NCBI GenBank assembly: GCA_905331475.1
Contig: CAJNYU010002132.1
Location: 62,001-126,000 of the forward strand
Length of the DNA: 64,000 nt
Origin: Rotaria socialis
Lineage: Eukaryota; Rotifera; Eurotatoria; Philodinida; Philodinidae
Reading direction: 5' to 3'
Part shown: one piece after another, positions 22,534-34,152 of the stretch
Position numbering within the stretch: the stretch's first letter is position 1
How the letters are laid out: the number at the start of each line of letters is the position of its first letter
Program-made: the position numbers and the translations under genes
Notes under the pieces: generated by a model
Told to the model about the DNA's origin: nothing
Database searches by the model: none
The model's input: the letters and a program-made list of their open reading frames with translations, nothing else

Positions 22534-23800
22534 AGTAAAATTCTGTATGTTATATCGAACATCATGAGTAAACAAATACTTTGTGTTAATCAAATTTGTT
22601 CTTATATCAGGCCATCAATTTTTCTTCTATTGGCGCTTCGGGGAGACTTTTTAATGAGTAAAATATGTGAAAATCTGTCTCGTTGCCGTGCTACTCATGA
22701 TTCAGCTATTTGCACTGGATGTATTTATATTTAGAATTCATCGTCTATCTCATCATCATCTAGTATAGAGTAAATTAAAAATTCTTCTCTTTAAAAGTTT
22801 ACAATAGATGAATAGAATATTTATCATAATTGCGATCACCATTGCGGTAATACATATAACAATTATTCAGAATTCATGAAGAATTCAATATTAAAGAAAT
22901 TATTTCACGACGTCTGTATTGAAAAGAAAGAAATAAGTGAATACATTAGGAGTGCTTTAAATGCGGCAAATATAAAATTTATTCATCCATAATGTGATCT
23001 CTGCTCATACAATCATCATCGAATTATAGTTTTCGCAGAATAAAGATAGACAAACATAGCTTTTTTTCTAGTGTGCGTGAATGTAACGAGTGCCAAAGTC
23101 GTAGGAAATATTCAACTTTCATGTCATTATCAATCGATATCTATCGGCGCATTCTATTTTTAAAATAACTAAAATAACTGAAGAGAACTTTTATTGCGAC
23201 AAATGCTGTCTTCATAATTATTCATTTATTATTATCTTCGGCACCATAGTGTAAATATCAAGTCATTGTGCTTTGAAAATCAGAGGATAATTGAATGGAA
23301 TGTTAAATAAAAATTGAGGGGTGTTAGTTGCCTTTACATATGAGTAATTCAAACTAATTGATGCGGAACATCACATGAAATTTTACAAGATTGATTGATT
23401 AAGAGTAAATATTCATTTTTCAATATATTTTTAAACCTTACAAGCAGGCCAACAGTTTGGCGAATGGATTTTTCTGTTTTTACCAGGTTTTCAAATCAGT
23501 GAAAAACAAATATAAGAGAAAAATCTTAATCACTTTATTAGTTAACTTCATCTCCGATATTCTATAAATGAAAATAAATGCCTCAAATTTTATTAGAACA
23601 CAATCCTTCCGTTGTTCTAAATTTTAAAATCAAACTCTCTATTTATTGAAAATATGATCATATCTAGTCTAAATCAGACAAACCAATTATTCGGTTTTAT
23701 ATTGTTAAATTCCTACTTTCTCTCTTCGACTTCAAATTTGCATCTTTAAATATCTGTTACGCATTGCTCTATTCATTCTATCGAAGTATTTTATTTTATT
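22534..23800. other. Intergenic, nothing recognised
   Basis: AT-rich sequence with no supported gene, RNA gene or element. Confidence 0.5.
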
Positions 23801-24061
23801 TCAATTTTTTCTCTCTTCTTTCAACATTGCTAAATATCTGTTTTGATCATTGTTTTGTTCTTTTACATTTTGTTTTATTGCATGAAAATATTCTACCGCG
23901 GCATTGCTGCTTGCAGCGTAAACATACAAGGCGGTAGCGCATGTCGCCAGCAGCATCACTCGATTCTGGAAAAAAAAGAGAGCAAGAACAAAGGCAATGA
24001 CATAAATGCATTTAAATGGCTGAAGAAACAAACATAAAGCGTTGCTATTCAGTTTTTTCAA
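23801..24061 (-). CDS. Small membrane protein candidate
   Basis: Open for 86 residues. Residues about 18-50 are hydrophobic (CIYVIAFVLALFFFQNRVMLL and on); the tail is polar and helical, ending LAMLKEERKN. The second half (from NRVMLLATCATALYVY) is higher in GC than its surroundings and starts right after a strong acceptor (TTTTTTTTCCAG on the - strand), so it may instead be the last exon of a gene whose first exon I could not place. The size and layout (one membrane helix plus charged tail) recall small mitochondrial assembly proteins, but no family match is claimed. Confidence 0.35.
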   Translation of the reverse strand: MKKLNSNALCLFLQPFKCIYVIAFVLALFFFQNRVMLLATCATALYVYAASSNAAVEYFHAIKQNVKEQNNDQNRYLAMLKEERKN

Positions 24062-25141
24062 GCAAACATAATCAAATCTAATTATGCAGAAAGAAAAAAA
24101 TTAAATTAAATATTTTATATGATCAATAAAAGATGAATAAATTTATAAAATAAGATATTCTAGGAGAGTACGAGGCGATTTACAGTTGATTTAGTTGCGT
24201 TCGCTGATAGGCTTGTGTATGAAGATCAGATCGACATTGACACCTTCAATACACAAAGATACCATGTAGCTGATAGCCAATTCATATGTCTATATTCAGA
24301 TTTAGGATCGCTAAATTGTATTGGAATTATTTCAGTAGTAAAAATCATTTCAAAATATTTTCGCGAATGGGTTAGATTATTAAGCTAAAGTAGTTTGCTG
24401 ACTAATGTATATATGAGCAGACTCGAGAATCTTCCTTGTACATTCTCTATCATAGTGATCGAATATTTGGCTTGTCACGTTTTTTAAAACTTAATAGATG
24501 AATTTATGAAAAAGAATAAGGATGATCTGTAGACTTATGAGGAGAAGTTGTTTTTTGTACTCAAAAAACAAAAGTGAGTACACTATAGAATCGGTCAGTG
24601 TGTCCGGTCGTTTACACGATAGCTCCTGAAAGGCTGATCCAATTGCCATGAAATGTTGTACACAGAATGATCTCATCAATATCTCAGTCAAGTTTGAAGA
24701 TGAGAGAGATCCATCAAGAATTTCTCAGTATTATTCACAACATACATAAATCGACTCAGCTTTTGCAGTACACATAACAATCGGATGCAAATCCAATGTT
24801 TCCGCATTTTCTACTGATTGAAGCTGTTCAAATCTGCGTTTAGCTTATATTTTAAAGAATGAAAACCTTTTCTATCTCAAATTAGCCGTTGCAAATGTAA
24901 TTGATTTATCCCTGCTTAGAAATACTCATTCTAAAGGAACAAGACTGCACGGGAATATCATGTCGAGCTTACTGAACTGATGCACAGAGAATCGAAGAGT
25001 TCTGCTCATAGAATTTTCAACGCTGCTTTGTCATTGTATTTTTCCTTCGGATATTGTTGCAGAAAAAAAAGAAAGAAAAGCGAAGATTGAAAGATTGCTT
25101 TTGCACGTGTTCGCCGTGATTGTTTTTATTATTTGCATTAA
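24062..25141. other. Intergenic, nothing recognised
   Basis: No gene, RNA or element recognised between the small membrane-protein candidate and the B-box-like gene. Confidence 0.5.
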
Positions 25142-25961
25142 ATGGCTAAACGATGCTTGATAGAAACTTGTAAACGAGAAGCAGAAACTTACTGCTATCA
25201 CTGCTCCCAAGATGTATGTACAAAGCATTATTTAGAACATAAAAAATCCATTCAAGAACAGTTACATCCGCTTATTGATGAAGTGAACTCGATATACGAT
25301 CGTCTGAATCATGGTGATAAAAATCGATCGAAATCTTTTCCGCACTACTTCACCGATGTATACAGTCAAGTTGATCAATGGCGTGCTGATTGTCACGATC
25401 ATATTGATGTTGTTTATCATCGAGCTCGAAGTCAAATTGAAACTATTGTAAAAACTCATCAAAATGAATTAACTCAAAAAGTAATTAGCAATTTAGAATC
25501 ACTGGAAAAAATGCGTCAACAACTGAGAGAATTATTAAAAGATGGAGATGTTACGCATCGACAACTTGAAGCGCTAAAACGACAATTAGAAGAGTTTAAA
25601 AAGAAAGAACAAGAAGCCATAAAGTATCCCGATATTCGCATCATAACTGTAAAATTTGACATTGAAAAACATATCAATATCACGACTGTTGACAAACATT
25701 CAATAGAAAAACAACAGCAAGTAAAATGTCTTCAAAAATCACCTTCAAATAAGTGAAAAACAAAAAAAGAACACCAGATAAACAAAGTGTTCGACGTATG
25801 TTTCTTTTTCATTTAGAAATCTTTCTATGCACCATCGATTAACTGGATGGCCCTCGTCTGGACAAGTAAACGACAAATGTCCTATGTGTTCTCAAGTATT
25901 TCCTTTCTCTATGACTATGGCTGAACGAACTGTACATATAAATGATCATCTACCAGATTGA
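25142..25961 (+). CDS. B-box-like zinc, coiled-coil and UBZ1 protein
   Basis: Two exons, 25142-25752 and 25817-25961, give 251 residues. The N-terminus has a compact metal-binding pattern C5-x4-C10-x7-C18-x2-C21-x4-C26-x2-H29-x3-H33, resembling a B-box. Residues about 110-165 form a charged coiled coil (LEALKRQLEEFKKKEQEA). Exon 2 encodes a C2H2 module, CPMCSQVFP with C225, C228, H244 and H248, which matches the ubiquitin-binding UBZ1 finger of TAX1BP1/CALCOCO1. Without splicing the frame would stop 4 codons after the donor and lose the UBZ. The combination suggests a dimeric ubiquitin-binding adaptor (autophagy or immune signalling, inference). I recall similar N-termini in unnamed bdelloid proteins. 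Confidence 0.75.
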
Positions 25962-26997
25962 ATTCATGTGTAACAATATACTATAGTGACGTAAAATCAT
26001 ATTTTAGCGTATCAAATCAATTCGAGCAGTGCAAAAAAACAATAATAGATTCGATTATTTGTTGAACTTTCTGTCCTTTTGAATGATCTATCGTATGCAT
26101 CGTTCTAGTAAAGAGTAGACGTGATTTACAATTCTTGTAAATGCAAAACCCAAAAATACATTCAAACATACTCTTGAAAATAAAATAATTCTAAACCAGA
26201 GAAAAATATAATTGCCAACAAAACGATGAATTCATGTTACCCGATGGAAATATTTGTTCGAATCAACACACCCTCTGTGCTACGTGTAATAAGACAGCAA
26301 AAAAAGGGTGAGACTGTCCAATCTTATTTGTAAACTAAAATGAAATATGTGCATTAGAAAATATTCGCTACACGCTAGTTTTGATTAAATGCAACCAAAG
26401 AGATAATGCGTACAAAAATGTGTTTTCTCTGGTAATGGCTCTCATTAATACATGTCATCTTGCTCTGGATGAACAATGCATTCATGTATGACGCAAGTTT
26501 CATATTCATCAATGTTATGACAACAAACTTTTCTCATGTTGATGGATTGCAACCAGTAGACTATTGAAGAGAAAGCCGATTTCAGTTTTGTGGAAAAACC
26601 AGAGTTTACAGTTCAATACGAATATTAGTTAATATTATTTCAGAAGAAAATCGTCTCCTATTGAAATCAGGTTGTAAATTATATGACGGACAGGAAATCT
26701 ATACGAACCTATTCACGATGTTGGTGGAAATATTTGGTATTTGTAATAGATTCACACAGAAATATGTGCTAGGATATGAATGACTCTTGATATATACTTG
26801 CGAAAGATAGGCTCAATTTTCTTTTAACCATACGAGTTTCTCTTACTCTTACTCTTTTCTAAATGAGAAATAAAGTCATTCAAGTTATTATAGCTATTCT
26901 AGTTTTTTCTTTCTCCAAAGTTACGCGCCTGTCTTATGAAAAATTTCTACTCTTTCAAAATAATTAATTTTTTCCAAAAAACAATGTAAGGAACATG
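25962..26997. other. Intergenic, nothing recognised
   Basis: No gene supported. Several short open pieces have no family resemblance or splice logic. Confidence 0.45.
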
Positions 26998-27141
26998 CAG
27001 GGACGGGGCGAAGCAACAAAAATATAGGGGGGTTGCTTGAAAACGGGAGGTTTTTTTTCAAAAATCGGAGTAAATCAATAAAAATCTCTCCTATTTTCTT
27101 CAAATCGAAGTAAAATTGAAACAAAAATTTCCAATGTTGGT

Positions 27142-27174
<33 letters not shown>

Positions 27175-27225
27175 CGGGGGGGGGGGGGGGGGNNNNNNNN
27201 NNCCCCCCCGTTCGTGCCGTCCCTG
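26998..27225. mobile_element. MITE with CAGGGACGG ends, poly-G run and gap
   Basis: Ends are inverted: CAGGGACGG at 26998 and CCGTCCCTG finishing at 27225. Flanks GGAACATG and TAAACATG (8 bp, 6 matching) look like a decayed 8-bp target duplication, pointing to a hAT-type non-autonomous element. Inside is a run of G from 27142 to 27192 broken by one C, then ten N, then seven C. No coding capacity. Confidence 0.6.
27193..27202. other. Assembly gap (10 N)
   Basis: Ten N between a G run and a C run. The switch from G to C suggests that the homopolymer could not be read through and that the true length is unknown. Confidence 0.95.
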
Positions 27226-28168
27226 TAAACATGAAATAAGTCTCGTCTTACTCTTTGATCAAAAAACAAAATGCCATGAAGACACTCGACTTTCCATCTG
27301 TATCAAAATGCTAAGACAAACAACAGGTGTTTTGGGAAAAGAAATAACGTATCTGTTTGCTTCATTCCAGTAGTATTACAGCATTAGCGTCGCATCACAT
27401 TACTAAAAATAATACAAGAGATATGAAAATATTCTGGGTTTAGGTCTAAAAAGTCTTTATTTAAAATCCTTTTTCTCCCTATAATTATTTCAAGTCATAC
27501 TACAAGCAGCACTTCACCACTAGCGACTTTAAGAAGGGTGCAATCACAGCCTCCTTAAAAAATTTCTCATAAAACAAAACTACTTTTTATAAGTAGTCTT
27601 AATACAGCATCTAAGCATGAAGATGGTCTTTCTATTTCGTTTGCTAGTTGATAGAAGAGTACTTTATAGGTATTTTATCTGGAATAAAAATGCCAGCTAT
27701 GCACTAATTGTTGATTGCGCCATTAAATATTCAAATGACTCAAGTTCTCCTGTTGTTACCAAGAAAAATAAAACCTAAAGTCAAAGATGATATAGACTTG
27801 ACAATAAAATACTGATTGTCTTAATCATGCTTGATTTAATATGTTGCTTGTAATCTTCTTTATATCGACATCAACAGTCCATAATGAAATCCTAAGTGTA
27901 GAACCTTAGCAAAAAAATCTATTAAAAATTAGTATGTTTTATTTGCATTATAGAAGTTATATTAACTATCATTTCTAATATATATATATATATATATATG
28001 AAGATTAGCCCATGGATTGAATAGACTGCATTTACGTTTTTCTTTTTCGCTTCGTTTTGTTTTATTTCTTTTCTTTTCTTTTCTTTCCTTCGTTCTCCTC
28101 TTTCCTTCTCGTATTCTTTCATTTAGAGCGCCTTGTTCTTCATTCGGCAGTTGACTGAATTGCAAACG
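27226..28168. other. Intergenic, nothing recognised
   Basis: AT-rich, with a (TA)n run near 27979-28000 and a CT-rich tract near 28040-28110. No gene supported. Confidence 0.5.
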
Positions 28169-29347
28169 ATGACGTCAGGTGACACGTTATCACCAGCTAA
28201 ATTTGCTAAGCAAATTCTCCATCAAATATATCTTGGTGTTTTATGTTCTATACGAGGTTTTATTCTAGCATGGAATAATAATTGTAAGTGATAATTTCTT
28301 TCTACAGATACAAAATTAAAATGTAAAACTCATTTAAGATGTATGGAAAAAACAACAACGTTCATTTCTATCACTTCTTACTTGTACAATTATTATTTAC
28401 ATCATCCTTTTTATAATTTTTCTACCATTTCGTCTAATTGTTTGGTTTATTTCATTATTTTATACATTTTCACCATCGGCTATAGAATGGTTCGTACAAG
28501 TCACATCAGCAGAATCAATGCTATTCAAACTTCTAACATTTATACCTCTTCTTGCTGTATTTGTAATGAATAATCTATTAGGTAAATAGTAAATACTAAA
28601 TATATTTTACGCGAATGCGAATTTTATTTCACAGGGTATGATAAATTATTTTTTTCTGTTCTGGCATCTGTGAATCCATCGTTAGCTGAACGTATTAATT
28701 CTCATGCACGCCAATCATTTACGAGTTCATTATATTTTTTTGCTCGTCGTACAATCATAATGCTTGCCATCATCGCTTGTATTCATTTTCTTCGTTCAGT
28801 ACCATACGTAGGTTCTGTTATACCAGCGCTTTGGGTGTTCAAATATGCACGCTATACAATAACAAATACAAAAAATATTTATTTACGAACGATATTTTTT
28901 ACTCTACTCGTTCTATTAACTATTTTTAAATCACTTCATACACAAGCAATGTCGTTACTACATTTACAAATGGCTAGTACAGCTTTAGCTCGAGAACTAT
29001 TTGATACATATCTATCACGTATACATACAAAAGCAAAAATAGATCATAAACCAATCAATATTAAAACACCGCTTCCACCATCACGCTATCAATTTTTAGG
29101 TTTTTCTGTTCCATCATTATTTTATCCATTATTTAATTCGCCGACGAATCTTGATATTGATAAATCAACTACTGAATTACCATTACCACATAGAAAAATA
29201 ACACATTTTTTACGAGAAAATTATTTCTTACTACTTGCATTTGCATTTCCTTATGTTTTTCTTTTTTCGATTCCACTAGCAGGATTTTTCTGTGTAGGCT
29301 TTGCGCATGGCGCTGCTGCTTATACACTTGCTGTGATTACAGAATAA
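28169..29347 (+). CDS. Multi-span membrane protein, unknown family
   Basis: Exons 28169-28283, 28339-28581 and 28635-29347 give 356 residues with consistent phases. After a short N-terminus (MTSGDTLSPAKFAKQILHQIY) there are about six to eight hydrophobic segments: CTIIIYIILFIIFLPFRLIV, LLTFIPLLAVFVMNNLL, IIMLAIIACIHFL, VGSVIPALWVF, TIFFTLLVLLTIF and a final pair around FAFPYVFLFSIPLAGFFCVGF. A polar loop of about 90 residues lies between the last two groups. No signal peptide. I do not recognise the family; the layout resembles an organelle or ER membrane protein. An 84-residue gene starts 63 bp downstream on the same strand. Confidence 0.75.
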
Positions 29348-29410
29348 ATAACGAATTAGTACTATTTATTTTAGATAGAAAGAAAAATAAAATAACATAT
29401 ACATCTATTC
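29348..29410 (+). promoter_or_regulatory. 63-bp gap with acceptor-like site
   Basis: Only 63 bp separates the membrane-protein stop from the next ATG. It contains TACTATTTATTTTAG, a plausible 3' splice acceptor, as in the TAF13-DNAJC25 gap. Trans-splicing of a shared transcript is a possible explanation (inference). Confidence 0.35.
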
Positions 29411-29665
29411 ATGGACCGACAAGAATTTTTTCAATCATATATGGATCATTGGGGTATAACTGACGTGCTGTTAGATTGTTATGTTGACGTATTAATAATG
29501 GAAATGATTGGTGAAAACAAATTTGATAATAATAATAATAAAATGGCACGATTAAATTTTTTTAAACAACTACTTTTTGAACATCATATTAAATGTCGAG
29601 AACAGCAAGTAGTCGAAGATGAAATTCATCAATTAGAAGAAGAACTTAAACGAATGAAAAAATAA
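29411..29665 (+). CDS. Small helical protein of 84 residues
   Basis: Single exon. Starts MDRQEFFQSYMDHWGITDVL and ends in a charged coiled coil (VVEDEIHQLEEELKRMKK). No membrane segment, signal peptide or recognised domain. A short Asn run (from AATAAT repeats) sits in the middle. The clean open frame, tight spacing behind the membrane protein and well-formed coiled coil support a real gene; the function is not known. A polyadenylation-like AATAAA follows the stop at about 29735. Confidence 0.6.
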   Translation: MDRQEFFQSYMDHWGITDVLLDCYVDVLIMEMIGENKFDNNNNKMARLNFFKQLLFEHHIKCREQQVVEDEIHQLEEELKRMKK

Positions 29666-29984
29666 ATTATTTATTTTCTCTTTTATTATTGTATCATTTT
29701 TATGTATATTATTTGTTTGTGACATGTTGAAAAATAAAGAGATATTCGAAATGAATAGTAAAAAGAAAAAGAATAATTTGACGAATCATACGAAATTCAC
29801 AGTAACACGAACTGAAGTGTATATACGATGTGCGGTATAGACAATGTGAGAGAGAAAGAGCGATGTAGAGAGACAAATAAATACGACGAACTACAATATA
29901 TATTTTATTCGTTCATAGAATTCAGTCAAGGTTGACAAGGACACACTTACATCACGACCATATTAAGCAGTAATAAAAACAACC
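29666..29984. other. Intergenic, probable promoter of the next gene
   Basis: About 320 bp, AT-rich, with polyadenylation-like AATAAA strings in the first part. No further feature seen. Confidence 0.4.
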
Positions 29985-31136
29985 ATGTATGGACGAAAAC
30001 GCAATGGTATGTTTATTTCTTAATTAAAACAAATTTGCATATTTGGGAATTGACTGATTTGATAGGTATTACATCAAATTCACATTTGCAATACAGCGAA
30101 GATGAACATGACGAGTATAGTTTATTTTTGTTTCTCAACATTTATCTTTTGTTTACAAAATTTATTTTTCTTAATAGACTTTTACATACAGGTTCGCCAA
30201 TAGTCATGTTAATTATTCATAATCTTGATCATATGATGCAGCCACATGAATGGGAAACATTATTAACGCGTGAAATTCATGGAGCTCGAGTAAGTTATAG
30301 ATTTATGTCGGATTAATTTCATAGAAAAAAATTTATTTCTATTATAGATGTTAGGTGTAGCTGTAGTTCGTGAATCGTCATCGTCACGTCCATGGGGAGA
30401 AGGCGAATTAACAGCATATATATTTACTCGTCATGACGCTCCACTGATTCGACAATATTTACATAATCGACGTCTCGGTTTTCGACGTCTTCACGTCGAC
30501 ACAGTAACAAGTGAAAATGGTATCGAAGCGTTTCTTGTGTAAGTTCAAACGATTCACTTAAATGCAAATAAAATCTAGTCTCTGTTTTTTTTTAGTCACA
30601 AAATTCTCCAATTACTTAAACTTAATCCGCAAATGTCTGAAGTGACTATGGAACAACGTATCAATAGTTTTTTTCGACGGTTCGTCGTTTTCCTTTCGCA
30701 TTGAAAAGCTCGATTTCATTATTTTCTAGTATTCCATCATCTATACGTCCACAGGATTATGATCGCACAGCTGTTATGCATTCAATTCATCAATGTATGG
30801 GTTTACCAGCATCACCACCAGCATCAAGTGAAGAAAGTGAAGCTGATAGTGATTCACCGCCATTACATCGTAAACCTATGGCTCAACCAATGCAACAAAA
30901 ACTACCAATACAGATGCCCATCGAACAAAGCAACACATATTTTACTCCACAAATTATTCGTATTGATGAATATACGATGCAACTTCATTTTACTCCACTC
31001 TATTTTGGTAAAAGGCAAAAAAAATTAGATTGCTTGGTTTTAATTTTTAATTTTTTTAATAGAACTTTTGGACTCTATGCCGATTCCTCCTCCAACTGAT
31101 GAAAGGGACCAATGGATAGCCAATGCAAATTTCTAA
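29985..31136 (+). CDS. Unknown conserved-looking protein, 269 residues
   Basis: Seven exons with consistent phases: 29985-30006, 30066-30114, 30178-30289, 30348-30538, 30596-30679, 30730-31007, 31063-31136. The N-terminal half looks globular (PIVMLIIHNLDHMMQPHEWE, GVAVVRESSSSRPWGEGEL, YIFTRHDAPLIRQYLHNRRL, FRRLHVDTVTSENGIEAFLV); a disordered Ser/Glu/Pro-rich linker (about 180-225) follows, then a short C-terminal piece (PQIIRIDEYTMQLHF). No signal peptide or membrane segment. Intron 30115-30177 is 63 bp with no stop in frame, so retention would insert 21 mostly hydrophobic residues. I do not recognise the family. The many small introns and codon pattern argue for a genuine gene. Confidence 0.7.
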
Positions 31137-32420
31137 TATTTATTTTTTAATTTTTAAACATTATTTATGAATTCTATTCTTTTTTTTTGCGTTGAATGCA
31201 TTAATGTTTTATTTGTCCGTATGATTTTGCAATGAAGATTTAGTCGTTGTTATTATGATCTTATATTGACCTTTTTTTTTTGTCGAAGTTTTATTTTTAA
31301 ATCGTATATCTTAAACGCCAATAAAAAATATTTAGTTGAAATAATAGTTTGATGTAGCACTACCAACAAGACATTAACCACTGATCCTTTTGTACAAGAT
31401 CTAGAAATTTTAATCAAATCTCGAACGAATAAAACTAGAATATTAGATGAATTTATTTATTCGTTCTTTGTTCAACAATCGATTAGAAGACATGATGAAA
31501 TAGATTTTCTCTTCGTCGAAAAACTTCTACATTTTATTTATTTTTTAAATATATATCTTTCTGTTCAATTGAAATATATTATATTTGTACAGATAGATTA
31601 ATATCGAAAACATAAATTGAATGATCTTCTCTTGAGATTTTGATTTCGCTTATATTTAGGATCAATCGTACCAATGAGCGTTCACAGCGAATGTTTTCCA
31701 TTTGTGGTTTCGTCTGATTGGTTACGAGAGAAATTCAATTGAAAAAATTTCATCTAAGTCTTATTAGTTTCATAATAGTCAAGAGGTTTTAGAAAAATAC
31801 AAATGTATGTGCCTCGAGGAGATAAGCAAGTTCAAAAAAACATTTATTTTTACTAAAAGATCCAAAAAATTATCTTTTGTGCTTAATTAAAGTTTTGAAA
31901 CCTACAAAAAAAACTATGAAGTCTATTCGCGAATAAAATTTCGATCGATAGGTCGTTGATATACTTTTCTTCGTAACATATTAAATTTTATTTTCATAGT
32001 CATAGGAAATAATTCCAATAACTTGCATGATCTTGTATAAAACATAAGTAATCACAGTTCAGCGAGAATTCTTCAATATTTCCTGTGAATGCACTGCGGC
32101 GTCCTACTAAGAGAATCCAACATGCAAAAAAAGAAAAAAGACTTTTATATTGCTTCCGAGAAAAAACGGTTATTTTGAAACAAGCATAAAAGTAAAGTCT
32201 AATGCCTAAACTATCGAATGCATGTTCTTTTTCTTCAGTCAATTAAAAATGAAACAGTACTTTAAATGCAAGTTGCTCCGGCAAGAATAAAAATAGAGTT
32301 TTGTAAAACGGGGGTAACGCATGCGTAATTAACAAACAGTCTCTGTGTCATGTCGTTACTATGTATTGAAAAGAACGAAGAAACATACTTTTATTTGTCA
32401 AAAAAATTTCACATAGAGAC
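31137..32420. other. Intergenic, nothing recognised
   Basis: AT-rich, includes a short TA-rich run near 31545. No gene or element supported. Confidence 0.5.
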
Positions 32421-33230
32421 ATGCAAAAACAATTATTCTATCATGAATCTGATCTCTTTCCGTATGAACCTATTTCTCCTATTTTGATGGTTATTTATTC
32501 ATTATCATCTTTTTGGTTTTTTACTATACTTAATCAAACTATCAAACGCAGAAACATCGATAAAACAAACTGGTTAAAACACAACATATTACTTAGTTGT
32601 ATCCATGCTGCTATTTGTTCAGTGCTCTTGACCATTAGTGTTCTTCGAGAACCAAACATTTTTCAGGATCCATTATCACATTCAAATCATTTCAACTATG
32701 CACTAGTTGCATTTACGACAGGTTATTTTCTGTACGATTTAATTGATTGTATTCAAAATTCAACATCATCAACAATTGCATTCCTAATTCATCATATTCT
32801 TGTTATGATATTTTTTATTCATGTTCTTTTTCATACGCGTAATCTTGGCTATGCTGTATATGGTCTTTCTATTGAAATAAATAGTTTTTTCCTACATGCT
32901 CGACGACTCTTTCGTTGGTATTCGCCAATATTAACATCGACGTACTTAAATAATCTACTTCAAATATGTATTGACATTGGTAATTATGTAACATTTATAT
33001 TATTTCGTTTTGGTATTGTTATTGTTGGTTTACGTGCATTGTATATTCAACGAAATCGCCTTAATCCAATCGTACATGCATTTACAGTTATAATTACTGC
33101 GGCTATGGGCATTTTGAATATTGTTCTTTTCTATCGTCTAGTCAAGGGGCATTTTATGAGAAAATTAAAAGTAAAACAAATCGAAGATCAAAGTTTGACG
33201 ATAAATAATCCGATTTTACTGCCAAGTTAA
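32421..33230 (+). CDS. TLC-domain protein, TLCD1/TLCD2-like
   Basis: Intronless, 269 residues. About seven hydrophobic segments. The TLC core is visible: GYFLYDLIDCIQN (YDxxD type), FLIHHILVMIFF (the HH pair), LGYAVYGLSIEINSFFLHARRLF, which closely parallels the LVEINSIFLHLRQ stretch of TLCD1/TLCD2 as I recall it. TLCD1/2 affect membrane phospholipid saturation and fluidity; ceramide synthases share the fold but have further motifs not seen here. Start chosen at the first ATG, just before MQKQLFYHESDLF. Tail is cytosolic and basic. Absence of introns in a gene family usually containing them may reflect retroposition or intron loss (inference). Confidence 0.85.
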   Translation: MQKQLFYHESDLFPYEPISPILMVIYSLSSFWFFTILNQTIKRRNIDKTNWLKHNILLSCIHAAICSVLLTISVLREPNIFQDPLSHSNHFNYALVAFTTGYFLYDLIDCIQNSTSSTIAFLIHHILVMIFFIHVLFHTRNLGYAVYGLSIEINSFFLHARRLFRWYSPILTSTYLNNLLQICIDIGNYVTFILFRFGIVIVGLRALYIQRNRLNPIVHAFTVIITAAMGILNIVLFYRLVKGHFMRKLKVKQIEDQSLTINNPILLPS

Positions 33231-33465
33231 TTATAATTAATAAATGAAATCCATATAGCAAACACGTCTGATCATTGATAAACATTTTTGAAAAAATGCA
33301 AAACTTGAATCGGTAATTATAAAATAGATTAACCTTTGAGGATAGGTTTAACAACAAGCGATTCACTTAAATGTTGAACTTCGTGTAAGAGCAAAAAATC
33401 ATGACTTATTTTCGGAAGAGCTCTCCTAAAGTATCGCAAATGACTTACGATGGAGCGCTTAAAAA

Positions 33466-33917
33466 CTGTCCAAGAGCTTATGAGTTTAAACTTTTTGCAT
33501 AAGGTAAATTTCAGTAAGATAAGAGTAATCCCCTTGGGTCTTCTGTCTAGAGTGATAAAAATTTGACTGGAATCTTGATCCGTAGGATGGTAGATAAAAA
33601 AATTGAATTACTATATTTCAGCGGGAGATTCCACTCAAAGACTTATATATTAGCCAATAGGATACTTTGAAAATTTCAGTTCAACGTAGCGTTGCATGTC
33701 TGGCCTATTCACGTTTCAAGTACCGCTGGTATCCCAAGAAAATAGATCTGTCTTTGAACAGAATTCAGGTCGAAATATCTCAGCTAAATTTTATGTGCTA
33801 TAAATCGAAATTCCAGTAAAATGCCTATGACTCAAGATAGAAGACCTAAGGAGATTTATCATACCTTACTGAACTCTACCTTATGTAAAAAATTCGAACT
33901 CAAAAGCTCTTTAACAG
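33466..33917. repeat. Decayed inverted repeat
   Basis: The left arm (33466-33573) matches the reverse complement of the right arm (33811-33917) at roughly 75-80 percent by eye, strongest over CAAGAGCTTATGAG / CTCAAAAGCTCTTT, CATAAGGT / ACCTTATG and GGGTCTTCTGTCT / AGATAGAAGACC. The spacer is about 240 bp. No coding capacity. Probably an old fold-back or MITE. Confidence 0.6.
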
Positions 33918-34152
33918 TTGAAAAAGTTTTTTTGTCATATGAAGAAAAGAAAAAAAATCAACTACAACAGCAATAATAAAAGAAGATAGAGATTATTCTT
34001 ATTTACTTTAAACATCGTTTTAATATTGATGTAGATGCGCTTTTTTATTAAATATATTCAATTTTTATTGATATTGCTTATATGTTCATGTTAGTTATAA
34101 GCTTTACCTAAAATTCAAACAAAATATATTCATAGTATATTTTATTGTTTTT

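Noticed and set aside
24491-24691. 66-codon open frame on the - strand
   Set aside because: No motif, no splice context, and it lies in plain AT-rich DNA.
26921-27373. Open frames encoding poly-proline or poly-glycine
   Set aside because: They are translations of the poly-G/poly-C run across an assembly gap.
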